Positions 46,027 to 57,565 are shown, counted from the first letter of the stretch. The stretch is DNA of 64,000 nt from Irineochytrium annulatum (GCA_027600665.1 JADGJL010000014.1:56319-120318); one strand, 5' to 3'. A program made the numbers and translations. The notes: generated by a model from the sequence alone, not told the origin.

Positions 46027-49000
46027 TTACGCGCTCTGATCCCTCATCTCCTCAAAAATCATCTCCCGGTAACGCGTCTCTAGTTGCTGCATGTATGATA
46101 TATAATCCGCCGAACGAAAGCTTAACAGGGCACCCGAGCTCTCACCAGCTTCGTTCAAATAGTTGATGAGACTTCCTCCTCTCGCTGCCCCAAGAATGCT
46201 CCGCTCTAAGTGCCTTAACATTGCGATGCAGAAGTAGATCTGATAGTCGACCCCGCAGACAATGACTATTGCCGAGTAGTGGACCACTTCTGAAAAGTTT
46301 AATACGTTCCAGAAACACTCTCGAATCCATCGCTGCGTTATCTTTAAATAGGTTATTGATGCATTGATTTGCTTTCGCCAAACCTGTGATGGCGTGCAAC
46401 CACATAGCGTGAATGCAGAAAAAACAGAAGTCAGCTCCTCTTCGAGGATAGCTTCGATGAGATGGCTCGAGCACGAGTAAATCAACGGGATGCCGCCGCG
46501 GTCGGGTGCCAGCCGGCCAGAGAATATCGACCGGAGATGCCACGTGAACATGGACGGCAGATAACGCGACAGCGCGTCAAGGAATGAGACTGTGGGGTTC
46601 GGAGATCCGGAGAAAATGGCAAAGATGGTTGCCAAGTACCAATCAAAGCCTTCAAAGGAGCGTTCTATGGCTGTTGAAGTCTTCGCATTTTGTCCCGTTA
46701 CTGGTTTTTGCTTCGGGTCCTCAAAGGAGCCAGAATTAAATAGTTGCCGCGTTCGCGTCAACACTTCGGTCAGGTTTTTCCGCAAGGTTCCTGCCTCGGC
46801 GCCAATCCGGCATCTGGCCAAGTATCGAACGACCATCGTTACAGCCAGATTATCCAAATCGGAATTCTACAATATCGTTAACTTATAGATCAATGTGGAA
46901 CTTTGCGTACCGATGATACAAAGTTCTTTTTGTCCTGCTTTTTCAATTCGGGCAACGTAATCCAGCATAAATCTTCAGCATCGGTGCGGGAAAGCTTTTG
47001 AACGGCGGAACCGACGCTTTTAAATATGAGCGCAACCAGTTGAAGTGGGAGCATGTACGGTTGCCCCCGCAACGCTTCAATAAAGCACGTCTAGTGCCAA
47101 TAAGATCGCGTGAAGCGAGCCGGGGCTTACCTTCAGGTTCCGGAGCCACTTCCCGGCTGCGGAATTGTCGGGTGATCTAGCAAGCTGCTCCAACCTCCCG
47201 AGAGCACTGTAATGTAGTGGGTAAATTGAATGATGAGGAGTTTGGGCTTACCTGTTTCCCGTTACTTCTCCCTCCATAAAAACGATCTCGGGGACGTAGC
47301 ATGCCGGGACGGGATATTGCGAGAACATCTTGCATTTTTCCATATCCGTATCGACAGGAGGCAGTTTTCGTTCTGACGGGCCACCCATGACATAAGTTGC
47401 GACCAAGATGTGGTTTCGCAAGATGGAATTCTCGTCAATGACAAAGACATCCTCCTGCTGGTCACGAGCTAAAACTCACGTGAGCTAGAAGACTGATGCA
47501 AAGCGACCTTACCAATGCGCCTCCTGCACTCGTCTTGAAGCCGCAATAACGACTCTTGGAACTGAAAGTGGACTTCAAGAGCAAGAAATGAGTCCAGGGA
47601 TGATGACAAAAGCCGCAAAATTCTTAGGCCAATCTTAAAAAAAATACTTGTCAGTGTTTAACTCAGGCTCGATTTATACCGCATGCGACTCTTCGAGAGT
47701 GATCAAAAAGTCATCAGATCTCGGCCGATCCAATAACACCATCTTTCGAATAGCGTGCGAAAAAGAATTGCATTCATCGGAATTAGCCTCCAACTCGAGC
47801 ACGACATTTAGACCCGGGAACGACGCTAGCGCCTTTAATATGTTTTCGACGATCTTCCGCGTGCTGAAGTCATCTGGCTCGAGGTGAGGGTTTCCGAAAG
47901 GGAAATCGGATTCCAAGAAGGTCCACATGTCCTTAATGAAAGATTTCAGCAACCCAGTCTTGTACAATGCCTGCATTCCCGGTTTTGTAGTTGAGACTTG
48001 CGATACGAGCACACCATACCCAAACTTCTCCCGAGAGCTTACTTGCATTTTCTTCTCATACCTGGGTACGATTGAGCGGAGATTATGATATTGTCTTGTC
48101 ACCTGTGGAACATATGAGCCACGCAAGTCTCCATTGATCCCGACTGCTGAAGAAGCAATACGCCTTTTGGAGTTCCAGCGAAGTTCAGCAGGTTATCAAT
48201 AAGCATGGTCCTCCACTCATCGCTGGAAATAGAAGGGGTATCTGAGCAGTCCAATGACTTCCCGTCATGCAGATTTGTCGACAACGACTTGTGGAGACGG
48301 TAGCCCTCCAGACAAAACAGTCCCTCGCAGGTCCGATATAGCTGCCTCAAAAAAAACACGTAGGCGCTGAGGACCTTCAGCGACACCAGCTTCACGTCTC
48401 CCTCGAAGCCGTATTTGGCGAAAGTGGCGATCGCCTTGAGCAATTCGCTCCGACACCCGGTGCGGGCTTTGGATGGATTGGCGTTCTCGGTCGTCTTGCC
48501 TCCTCGAAGGATAAACTTCCGACCGGAATCCGTAGCGGCGATATTTGACAATGTCTCCGCGATATTGATGAGAACTCGTTCCGTCTCTCTCTCAGACGCT
48601 TTTGCGCCCTCTAATACCGACTGAATTGGTTGTAGAAGCTCTGATAATACGCCTTCCTTTACCGCAGATATTTATTAGACTTCGATGGCTTTGCGACAGG
48701 CATACCTGGTAGATTTGCTCTTGGCACCTTAGGTCGGTAGTCATTGACTTAAGCGCCTTACAGACGAAATTCGAGAGGTTGTGCGTCTCCACATCTCTAT
48801 TGGCTGCTGGATTTTCCCCAAGAGCACGCGTGAGTCCAACATTTCCACACGCACACATTAATTTGATTAAAATCTTGATAAATGTTTCCAAAGACATCTC
48901 AATGCTATCTATAACTAGAATTAGCCTTGCGACTTCGCGATTAATAACCTACGCTCGTTCCCTTCCGTCGTTTTCTCCCTCGCGGTTATCCAACCAATTG

Positions 49001-50569
49001 CTCGCATGTGGTTTACGTGCGCAGGGAGCAAATGCGTCACGCGGACGGGGAAGCACTGCCTGCCGGCCGCAAACAGTGACAACCTCGTCAGCATAACGAG
49101 CATGTGCAAAAAGTGAATGTATTCAAGATCGGCCGGGTAGATCGTCTTCGTGGAGTCCGTCTCCTCGTCGTTCGCATCCACGTCCATGACGACCACCTCG
49201 TCGGACGGCCGCACGATCGGCGGCTGACCTTTAACCACGGGAAGTGTACAGGCATAATATAGGAACTCCCCGACGAGCGCGGAGATGAGGTTGTATTTTA
49301 GCATGGAAGGGACCGCGTGCGAGCGACCAAAGTTGCTCATCATCCACTTCTCAAACCAGAGCGCGTTCGTATCCACCATGGCCATGTAGTGAAGCGACGT
49401 TAAAGAGCCGCCGCCATGCTTGCTTGGCCGGAGCAGCCGGAACGTTGCATTCATCACTTCGTTGAGTATCTGTTCGGGGAAACGGAACCAGCATGATGGC
49501 ATTTCCATCTGGAATTGTTGTAGAAGACGGAACTGCATGTGGCGATTAACGACAGAACCGAGACCTAATCTCACCTTCCGCAGGAGGCAATCTGTTCGTG
49601 TATCCGCTACGTTTAATCCATCCTCGAGCTTACTAACATGGCCGTTTTCCAATACATTCGAGAGATGAGACGCTATAATCAGGTAAATGTCAGCAGTCAT
49701 CGGCGGCGGAGAAGCCTTGAAGGTCCTGGCACACAGACGCAGCCCAGAGTACGATATCCTTCCAACATAAGACATTCCTCAGGTACAACCCAAAACTTAC
49801 CGAACATCGGAGTCAGCAAGCGCAATTTCAATACCTCCTCGAGTATCGGTCCAAAACTCTGATGAAAGCAGATCGGCGGTTGACAACGCCTCAAACTTCT
49901 GTCTTTACTTGTTACCTTTCCAGCAATAATCTCGAAAAAGAAATCGATGACGTACTTGTGCGGCATTCAAGCGGGCTTCTAGGGGATTCCGTGGCATCAT
50001 GTTTGCCATCATCCGCTTCACCTCATCAATGGGAGGGGATATGAAGGAGGAAAGCGAGCCGGAGCTGCTGTCGATCGTCGCATTTGAATGAGTCGAAAAC
50101 GATAGCTCGTGGATATGGTTCCTGCCCGACAGGGAGTGCGGTGTGACGCCGCCGACGCGCTCGTTCCAGCGGTACTGCAGGTTGTCGCTGTCATTCTGAT
50201 CCGCCAGCAGGAGGTCTGACACGGACTTCCTAGACTCCTCCGACACTGACGACACCAGGCCGACGTACTCAGCCGAAGCCATGATCTTCTCCACGACAGT
50301 GGGGACGAGAGGCTCAATGGAGCTGCATTCCGCCTGCTCCTGGAGGGCTTTCAGGTTGGAATCCAGCATGGGGCCAAGAACGGCCTCGATCCTCCGTTGC
50401 AGATGCTTGACGAAGGCATAACGCTACGACACACGTCAGCCTGATGATCGTCGATGATTGAGCTCACATGGAAGTTCTCATCCGCTTTCTCCATGTTGAA
50501 AATGGCATCGCCGTTTGGATACGAGGGGGCTACTTGGAGACATGACTGCAGGAAGGACAGAAGCTCCAT
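46027..50569 (-). CDS. TBC1D32/broad-minded (BROMI)-like protein, multi-exon
   Basis: At least nine exons with short introns spell one large helical protein of roughly 1,300 residues. From the N-terminus: ELLSFLQSCLQVAPSYPNGD, RYAFVKHLQRRIEAVLGPML, LLADQNDSDNLQYRWNERVG, YVIDFFFEIIAGK, and RISYSGLRLCARTFKASPPP. Then LEYIHFLHMLVMLTRLSLF, EKFGYGVLVSQVSTTKPG, MQALYKTGLLKSFIKDMW, and a C-terminal TBC-like end QRWIRECFWNVLNFSEVVHY with IVIVCGVDYQIYFCIAMLRH. The KFGYG...GMQAL...W block and the degenerate TBC end resemble TBC1D32/BROMI, which in animals works with CCRK/CDK20 in cilium structure and Hedgehog signalling. The TBC catalytic Arg/Gln fingers were not found. Exon joins in the 49.8-50.0 kb part are uncertain. 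The stretch just upstream (DKLDAGVRLAADFTK, 50.6 kb) is coding-like but separated by an in-frame TAG, so the 5' end is unresolved. Confidence 0.5.
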
Positions 50570-50775
50570 GGGGGTTGGCTACAACTTGGTGAAGTCCGCC
50601 GCCAATCGGACGCCAGCGTCCAGTTTGTCTGGGAAAATATCTTTTGTGCTCTAAAATGCGCTCCCATTTCTACACTACCATTTTTCTCATCATGCTCAAG
50701 TTGGTTCCGGTCCACTTTTTTCCCCGCTCGCGCAAAGGACTTGCGACCACATCTCCCTTTCTTTTTAATATCTTT

Positions 50776-51006
50776 TGTTAACATGGAAAGGACGAACATC
50801 TTTTATTTTCTAGTAGATACTTTGGTGTCTTAGTACGACGTGGCTGGAATTATTTCAAACCCCGAGACGGCATAAAACCACGGAGGGCCCCCTGGGTTGA
50901 GGGTATCTTCTTACCCTTCAATCCCAGGTGCGCGCGGTTTATTATGCGATGCTTGGTGTATATGTATTTGAAAAACATCTTCTTACCCTTCAATCCCAGC
51001 TCCACA
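50776..51006 (+). repeat. 5' LTR of element B
   Basis: Starts TGTTAACATGGAAAGG and ends CAGCTCCACA. Contains a TATA-like CATAAAA near 50871 and a 23-bp internal direct repeat ATCTTCTTACCC...CCCAG at 50905 and 50977. Five substitutions and one single-base gap from the 3' LTR. Confidence 0.95.
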
Positions 51007-51039
51007 CGTTATCAGCACCATCAGCTCCCGAGCTCAACC

Positions 51040-52218
51040 ATGGGCGAAGGAAACGAGATCAAACCGGACTTCTCGATACTTACGGGATCCAATTACGCCG
51101 AAAGATGGATCCAATGGCGCCTGGACTGTAGAAACCATGTCGGATCAATATCACTCCCAGCCAACTATTACTAGAAAGCGATCCTCGCGACCGACAGCGA
51201 CGACGAGGGCGAAAACGACGACGACGACGAGGCCATTGCCATATCAGCATCGGGTTTCCTGGTACCGGTCACCTCTCCCCTCGAGCACATCGATCATGTG
51301 ATCGACAAACCGACCTGGGCAGACATCAACGCGACAGCAAGGAAACTATCCAAACTCTCCGAAGAAGAGTTCAAGACCTACCAAAAGCTCCTCGCTGGGT
51401 GGACGACGACGGAGAGCCTAGTGAACAAGATGATCACCAGGCACCTCGACGAATCTTTACGCATGGTATATACACAAGGGGGCACCACGGTTTTCGAACG
51501 CTGGGATGCTCTCGAGACATACGTCAACCACAAGGCCGACAAACTGATAGAAAGCTACATGAACGAGATCAGGACTATATCGCAAAATAAGAAAGAGAGC
51601 AATTTTGAATACGCGGGCCGCATCAACATGATCGTGTTCAGACTCCAACAAGCCGGGCATCCCGGCAACAAGACAAAAATACGCGAGGTTTTCGAAAAGG
51701 AGCTATTCAAGAAATTCCTCAGAGGATTCGGCAAGTCCAGGGTTGCTCTGACCCACAGCTTGAAACTTCATCAGATTACGACTTTCAAGCAGGCATACAC
51801 TCACCTGCAAGAAATCGAGAATGAGGCCGATCAATCGAGTCAACAACGCGGCGAGACTGAGACAAGATCCGAGAAATACATTCAGCGCGCGCTGAGAGCG
51901 ACTACCAAGCCCGAGTTTAGGTACGACACCGACAGCGACGATGACGACTTGAACAACGACGACGAGAGCGTCACCATATCGAAATCCAAAATCGAGAAGC
52001 TAATCGCGGCCGGCGTTCAGAAAGCTTTAGCAGCCCACCCCAAGGGGACCGACAACTACAGAACTTCAAGCAGCAGACGTGACCCCGATCCACTTGGCAT
52101 TTTCGTGAACGGCCTGCCACGAAACATCACCGAGTCCGACCTAATGAAGCATTTTGAGCCATACAGGCCAACATCGGCGAGAATATTCGACACTTACCGA
52201 GAAGGACAGCAGGAGTGA
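51040..52218 (+). pseudogene. Gag of element B with RNA-recognition motif
   Basis: Opens MGEGNEIKPDFSILTGSNYA with the Copia Gag hallmark W.xW (ERWIQWRLDCRNHV). An in-frame TAG at 51172 interrupts it, then it continues through acidic linker DSDDEGENDDDDEA and a helical UBN2/DUF4219-like Gag core (LDESLRMVYTQGGTTVFERW; RINMIVFRLQQAGHPGNK; FLRGFGKSRVALTHSLKLH). There is no CCHC knuckle. Instead an RRM begins at about 52087: RNP2-like IFVNGLP, helix ITESDLMKHF, strand SARIFDT. The frame breaks in the middle of the RRM at about 52212, and the second half (GVIKFGSAIDADKALKA, VQISIAKA) is in the next ORF. Confidence 0.8.
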
Positions 52219-53583
52219 TCAAATTTGGATCGGCCATCGACGCGGACAAGGCCCTGAAGGCCGACACAAAAATTAGTTCGGTACAAATTTCCATCGCCAA
52301 GGCGACTAATAAAGTTTCTTCTGCTTACATGGGATCATCAAGATTTGAATCGACAATGATACAAACGCATTACCCACAAAACAACCCGGAAGATGCTCCC
52401 TCCGACGCTCCCTCCGAGAACGCGAAGATCGCGGTCACCGGACTGGTAGACTCGGGATGCGGCAAGCATTTAACACCGATCCTTCCAGTACTAGACAACA
52501 CCATTAGGATGAGTCCGACAGTCTACCAAGGAATCGGGTCACAAGCCATGGGTCCGGAACTCACGGAAATCTGTCGGGAACAACGGATAAGAAGGAACGA
52601 ATTTCGTTGATGAACGTCGAACACGTACCCGGAGCTAGCGAAACACTCTTCAGCGTTTGGCAGATTCTCAAGAGCGGGAGCGACGTATGGTTCTCACACG
52701 AGATGATGTCGGGCTATATCGGTGCTTTGAAGCAGAAATGTGGGTCAATCACTGCTGAAGCCCCCGGAAGAGACGGAGTATTCAGACTAACCGTGAACAC
52801 CGACGCGGAGGCGGCCAACGCAGCGACAAACACCGCAACCGACGATGTTGAACCGGCCTTGCTCGGGGCAGGGATACCTAAAGAGAAGGATTTCCATCTA
52901 TGGCACTCACGATTAGGACATGCGGGCGCCGAAAAGATAATAAAAACAATACCGGCAGTTCACGGCCTCAACATCCGTGGCGGCCCGCCGAAAGATTTTG
53001 TCTGCGACGCATGCATCATGGCAAAGATGCATTTACGTCCATATCGCAGCGTAACACGCAAAAACTCCGATAACCTGCTTGACGAGATATCCTTTGACTT
53101 ACTATTTGCGGAACAGCACAATCCCACATTGGGGGGAGGCACCTGTTTTCTCGGAGTATCAGTTCACAACGCGGGATTTCACTTCGGCTACATACAAAAC
53201 TCCAGGGACAAAACGGCGGAAAACGTAATATACGCGATCAGATGGCTCGAGAGAATAACTGGAGAAAGCGTAATGAGTATTCGCATGGACAGGGGAGGCG
53301 AAAATAGAGCGCGGCACCTTCAAGAAACATGAGCCGAACTCGGGATAACTATCAAGTACACATCACGGAAGCACATGCGCAAAATGGGGAAATAGAAGGC
53401 TGGTTCCGCACGGCTTTCAAACGTGTCCGAGCAAACCTGATCGAAAGCGGCGCACCAAAGAATCTTTGGGGTGAAGGACTCGTAGCTCAATGCTACATCA
53501 ACAACAGATTAATACACGGAAATGAGAATAAAACACCATACGAAAAAATATACGGGAAGAAACCGTACCACGATGAGATCTGA
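52215..53583 (+). pseudogene. Element B protease and integrase
   Basis: Begins with the second half of the RRM, then the retropepsin site GLVDSGCGKHLTP (Asp-Ser-Gly) at about 52440. A frameshift near 52580 precedes GAG-pre-integrase with zinc ligands LWHSRLGHAG and CDACIMAK. The integrase core shows Asp in DEISFDLLF, Asp in RMDRGGEN and the region of the third acidic residue HAQNGEIEGWFRTAF. A TGA near 53330 and a shift near 53360 split the core. The ORF closes at a TGA at 53581 and then continues in the same frame (YTKTGPRARKRRFIGW) toward RT. Confidence 0.85.
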
Positions 53584-53754
53584 GTACTGAATTGCGTTGC
53601 GTATGGCCGCGTTCTACCTAACAGCAGTAGATACACCAAAACAGGACCGCGAGCGCGCAAAAGACGTTTTATCGGTTGGGGCGAAACTGACGGATCGCCT
53701 ATCCAGAAACTGGGATATAAGATTCTGCTCGACGACGGTGATCCTGACTCGGTC

Positions 53755-55853
53755 ATGATTACAAGGGATGCTTACTTCAACGAGAGCTGTTTTGACCCCA
53801 CTAAAGAATGGCGCCTCCCCACCGAATGCGATGGATGGGAGGAAACCGAAGGACCCGAAACCGACGATGACGAAAACAATGATAGCAATGTTGAATCGAC
53901 GCAGCAGCCAAGACGTTCCGAGAGACTGAAAACAAAACTCGGAAATATGCCTGTTGAAAACGATATCGGTTTTCAGCCACCGGAACCCAATAACGAGCAG
54001 CGACGTCGCTCACCAAGATTGATTCAAAACGAGCAGACAAGAAAGGAGCAAGTCGAAGTAGCGAATGATAACTGGCCTGACAAAGTTATTGACAAACAAG
54101 CGACCGAAAGCAATATACAAACAACTACCAGTTTTGTGCGGGCCGGGAAGGCGATTAGCATTCCGAAGACTTTTGAGTCGGCTATGGCTTGCAAAGTAGA
54201 CATATGGACCGACTCTGTCAGGATCAATGAGAGCATGTTCATTGACAATATAGCGGAGAAACACTTTGCGATGTCAACTTTACCTGGACCAACCAATATT
54301 TCTGCGGCATTGAAACTCCCAGAGTGGCGCGCAGCTATTGACAAAGAATTACAACAAATGAAAGATCTGAAGGCCTACCGATTGGCACCTATACCCGACA
54401 ATTGCAAACCTCTACGGTTCCTTTGGGTCTTGAAGATCAAAAAGAACGATGACGATGGCACTCTCACTCACAAAGCCAGATTAGTCGTTAATGGGAGTAA
54501 ACAGACCCCCGACCAATATACGCGCACTTTCGCGGCGACACCGTCGATGACTGCTAACAAAATGTTCACTTCAATGGTAAACCAGAGAAAGATGATAACG
54601 AAGAAATTCGACGTAAGCGGCGCATACTCAATGCCGATATGGATCACGAGCTGTATGGAATAGCCCCAGCAGGTTTCGTAGCACCAGCGGGAGAAGAGTC
54701 ATGGGGATGGAGAATCCTTAAGGCTATCTATGGAACGCGTCAGGGTGCTTACCTATGGGCGAAACACAGAAATGAAAAACTCGCCTTATATGGATTTACT
54801 AAATGCGCCGCGGATCCAAGTCTTTTCAAACGCAAATGTAGAAACGGTGGTATGATGTATCTGTTGATCCACACGGATGACGGAGAATTAGCAGCTGATC
54901 AGGAATGCGGAGATGAAATCGAGGACTTCCTTACCTGGCTGAACAAACAGATGAGGATCACGACGAGCGGCAAGAACGGTCATTTCATCGGTATTCGGAA
55001 AACCTACAAAAAGGACGAAGCATATTTAGATCAGATCGAGTACATTGCGAAAGTAATCGAAGAGTGTTTGGAAACGAAAGAGATGATGACCGGCGTGAAG
55101 AACACGAAACTCACTCCATGGTGCACGGGAATAGACAAACACGCTTTCGATAGCGACGATGATCCGACAGAGGATGAACTAAATTTCATGAAGAGCAAAG
55201 ATTATTATCGAACATTAGGGCTCCTCCAATATGCAGGAAATACGAGACCTGACATTAGTTACACCCTCAGCAAACTAGGTAGACATTCACACAAACCTAG
55301 GCCTATCCATTGGAAAGCAATGCAGCATTTACTGGCTTATCTGAATGGGACGAACGAGATGAGACTGACCTTTCGCCGATGCGAAAACCCTGTTGTGACT
55401 ACGTACACGGACGCCGACCACGCGGGGGATCAACATACGCGTCGCTCCACCTCTGGAATAGTAGTGATGTTCGGCGAGACGGCAGTAGCGGGCGGATCAA
55501 AACTTCAGAGAATGGTGGCTGATTCGACTGTGGCGTCAGAAACAATAGCGGCGAATCGAGCAATCAAGGAAACGATCCACGTACGAAATATAGCGGCATG
55601 GATGGGTTTCTCGGATGAGCCATCAATTATGTACACGGATAGTTCGGGTCTGATCAAGAACACGGAAGACGGAGCTATGAGACACGAGACAAAACATCTC
55701 GACATACAATACATGTTTCTGAAGGATCTGGTTGAGGCCGGCGAGGTCGTTATCAAACATATTGGGACCGATGAGATGGTGGCGGACTGCATGACGAAGG
55801 GGCTTGGTTCCAACAAGCATGGATATTTCCGGAAGAAAATGGGAGTGGCTTGA
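53755..55853 (+). pseudogene. Element B reverse transcriptase and RNase H
   Basis: A Copia RT domain begins PEWRAAIDKELQQMKDLKAY, followed by LRFLWVLKIKKNDDDG and HKARLVVNGSKQTPDQY. A one-base loss near 54625 splits the FDVSGAY / NADMDHELYGIAPAGF block. The active-site box reads LLIHTDDGEL rather than the usual YVDD. RNase H shows Asp in TDADHAGDQHTRRSTSG, Glu in SETIAANRAIKE and Asp in YTDSSGLIKN, then KHLDIQYMFLKDL. It ends KKMGVA at 55853, 64 bp before the 3' LTR. Confidence 0.9.
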
Positions 55854-55916
55854 GATTCATTATTTTTGAGATAACTCAAATAGATCCCCATAACGAGGCA
55901 TCTCTTTGGGAGGGAG

Positions 55917-56148
55917 TGTTAACATGGAAAGGACGAACATCTTTTATTTTCTAGTAGATACTTTGGTGTCTTAGTGCGACGTGGCTGGAAATATTTCAAA
56001 CCCCGAGTCGGCATAAAACCACGGAGGGCCCCCTGGGATTGAGGGTATCTTCTTACCCTTCAATCCCAGGTGCGTGCGGTTTATTATGCGATGCTTGGTG
56101 TATATGTATTTGAATAACATCTTCTTACCCTTCAATCCCAGCTCCACA
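55917..56148 (+). repeat. 3' LTR of element B
   Basis: Same ends as the 5' copy (TGTTAACATGG...CTCCACA), immediately preceded by a purine-rich tract and followed by TCTTT, the target-site copy. Confidence 0.95.
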
Positions 56149-56179
56149 TCTTTCCATGAATCAAATTAAAAACGAGTGT

Positions 56180-56325
56180 TGTTGGAACATCCAGCACCTC
56201 CGGGTGCCGTCGAGGCCATCCTGGTCGCCGTCGGGGCCATCATGGGGGGAAAGAGAGTTTAATAATAGATTACCGCTTAGCCCACATGTCTCATAAGTAC
56301 TGGCACGAGGCTTACTGCACGAACA
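56180..56325. repeat. Solo LTR of the element A family
   Basis: TGTTGGAACATCCAGC...CACGAACA, clearly homologous to the LTR at 2820-2983 but diverged and shorter. It is flanked by AGTGT on both sides (56175-56179, 56326-56330), a perfect 5-bp target duplication, so it arose by LTR-LTR recombination of a full insertion. It lies 26 bp from the end of element B's target duplication. Confidence 0.85.
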
Positions 56326-56330
56326 AGTGT

Positions 56331-56710
56331 AGCTTCACTTCAGCGTTTGGCACCGAGGGTAAAAACAAAACGCAGCGGCGGACAAAGCGGAGGCACAAAA
56401 TAAAGTGTGGGCTTGCTTCTGTGGCGATTAGTGTGGGATGATCTGGATGAGCTAAGAGTTATGAGGCGTAGTATGTTCACCATTTGGCGCCCTTCGTGGG
56501 TTGCAGTTTGTGTGGGGCGCAGAAGGAGCCGTCGGTCAAACAACTGCGGAACCGCGTCCCACGTCAGCTGAGCCAGTCTCAGGAAGAGGAAGAGCCGAAG
56601 AGTACTTAAGCTGAAGCCCGGATCGCGCTTGTTCCATCTCCTTATCGCCTTCCTCGTCATCGTCGGATTGCGCTTTACCCCTCCCTCTCATTGTCTTCAC
56701 CGTCTCCACC
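56331..56710. other. Spacer upstream of the thioesterase gene
   Basis: 380 bp after the solo LTR with no recognised ORF; holds the promoter of the gene at 56711. Confidence 0.45.
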
Positions 56711-57565
56711 ATGAGCGCTGTCCGATTCGCGACCGCCGCCATCTCCTTCACGGCCGGCGCCACCATCGCCGGGTACTTCGCCACGCAGCGGAGGCGTGAA
56801 ATCCCTCATGAGCCATCGTCCTCGATCAAAGCCCGCCTCGAGAGCCTGCCCATAATCAAATCCATTCGCGCCCAACCCCACGTCGAGGTCGTGCCCTTCC
56901 GCCCCAAGCTCGCGGACGCCGTGGGTGACGCCATCAGGGAGGACGAGTCTGGCGCCAAACTCGGGTTTAAGCGAACGCCGGGCGAGATCGTTCACGAGGA
57001 CCCGGCGGGGTACCGGAATTCGCTTCTACGGGGCACGCTGTATGGACCAGGGATGATCGAGTACGCGTTCGGTCTCTACAGCAGGGACGACCGCGCGCTC
57101 GTCAAGATCACCGAGCTGGGATCTGAGCTGTGCGGACACCCGGGCGTCGTTCATGGAGGTTGTTTTCCTTTGGTTACTTTGTCACGCATATGACACGCGT
57201 TCTGACCGTTCTCATTTACAGGTATGATCAGCGCCCTCTTTGATGACTTTATGGGAACACTCTTCCTGCTGAACGCGGAGGGGGCTTACTCGGGATTCAC
57301 GGCAAACTTGAACGTTGATTACCGAAGCCCCATGCCGGCACAATCGACGATTGCGCTCGTTATCTGGATTGACAGGGTTGAGGGCCGGAAGGTGTTCCTT
57401 AAGGGAGAGGCGAGGAGCATCGGGAACGTGGAGGGAGCGTCCGAGTCCGGGTCGATAGGGGAGAAGTGGGCAGGCGTTGGCGGCGTGAAGTACGCCGAGG
57501 CGACATCTCTTTATATCATTCCTAAGCGGCAGTACGAGGCGCTTCAGCGGAATAAGAGTGCCTGA
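56711..57565 (+). CDS. Hotdog-fold acyl-CoA thioesterase-like protein, membrane or mitochondrial
   Basis: Two exons (56711-57158, 57222-57565) close to 263 residues. An N-terminal hydrophobic helix (FATAAISFTAGATIAGYFA) is followed by basic residues. The hotdog core has the PaaI/THEM4-type signature GHPGVVHGGMISALFDDFMG, with HGG formed across the intron, then GFTANLNVDYRSPMPAQST and VFLKGEARSIGN. These match the 4HBT thioesterase superfamily as found in fungal mitochondrial proteins. Substrate chain length unknown. Confidence 0.85.

Larger units (their letters stand above)
50776..56148 (+). mobile_element. Ty1/Copia element B, complete but inactivated, with RRM in Gag
   Basis: LTRs of 231 and 232 bp with TG...CA ends are flanked by the 5-bp target duplication TCTTT (50771-50775 and 56149-56153). 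Internal order is Gag, protease, integrase, RT, RNase H, hence Copia. A primer-binding region (CGTTATCAGCACC) follows the 5' LTR and a purine tract (TTGGGAGGGAG) precedes the 3' LTR. Coding is broken by about three stops and four frameshifts although the LTRs differ at only five sites plus one indel. It sits 207 bp upstream of the annotated start of the BROMI-like gene. Confidence 0.95.

Noticed and set aside
52205..52220. Programmed frameshift between Gag and Pol of element B
   Set aside because: The frame change falls in the middle of the RRM fold, where a regulated shift would truncate the domain; several other random breaks exist in the element, so a mutation or indel is more likely.
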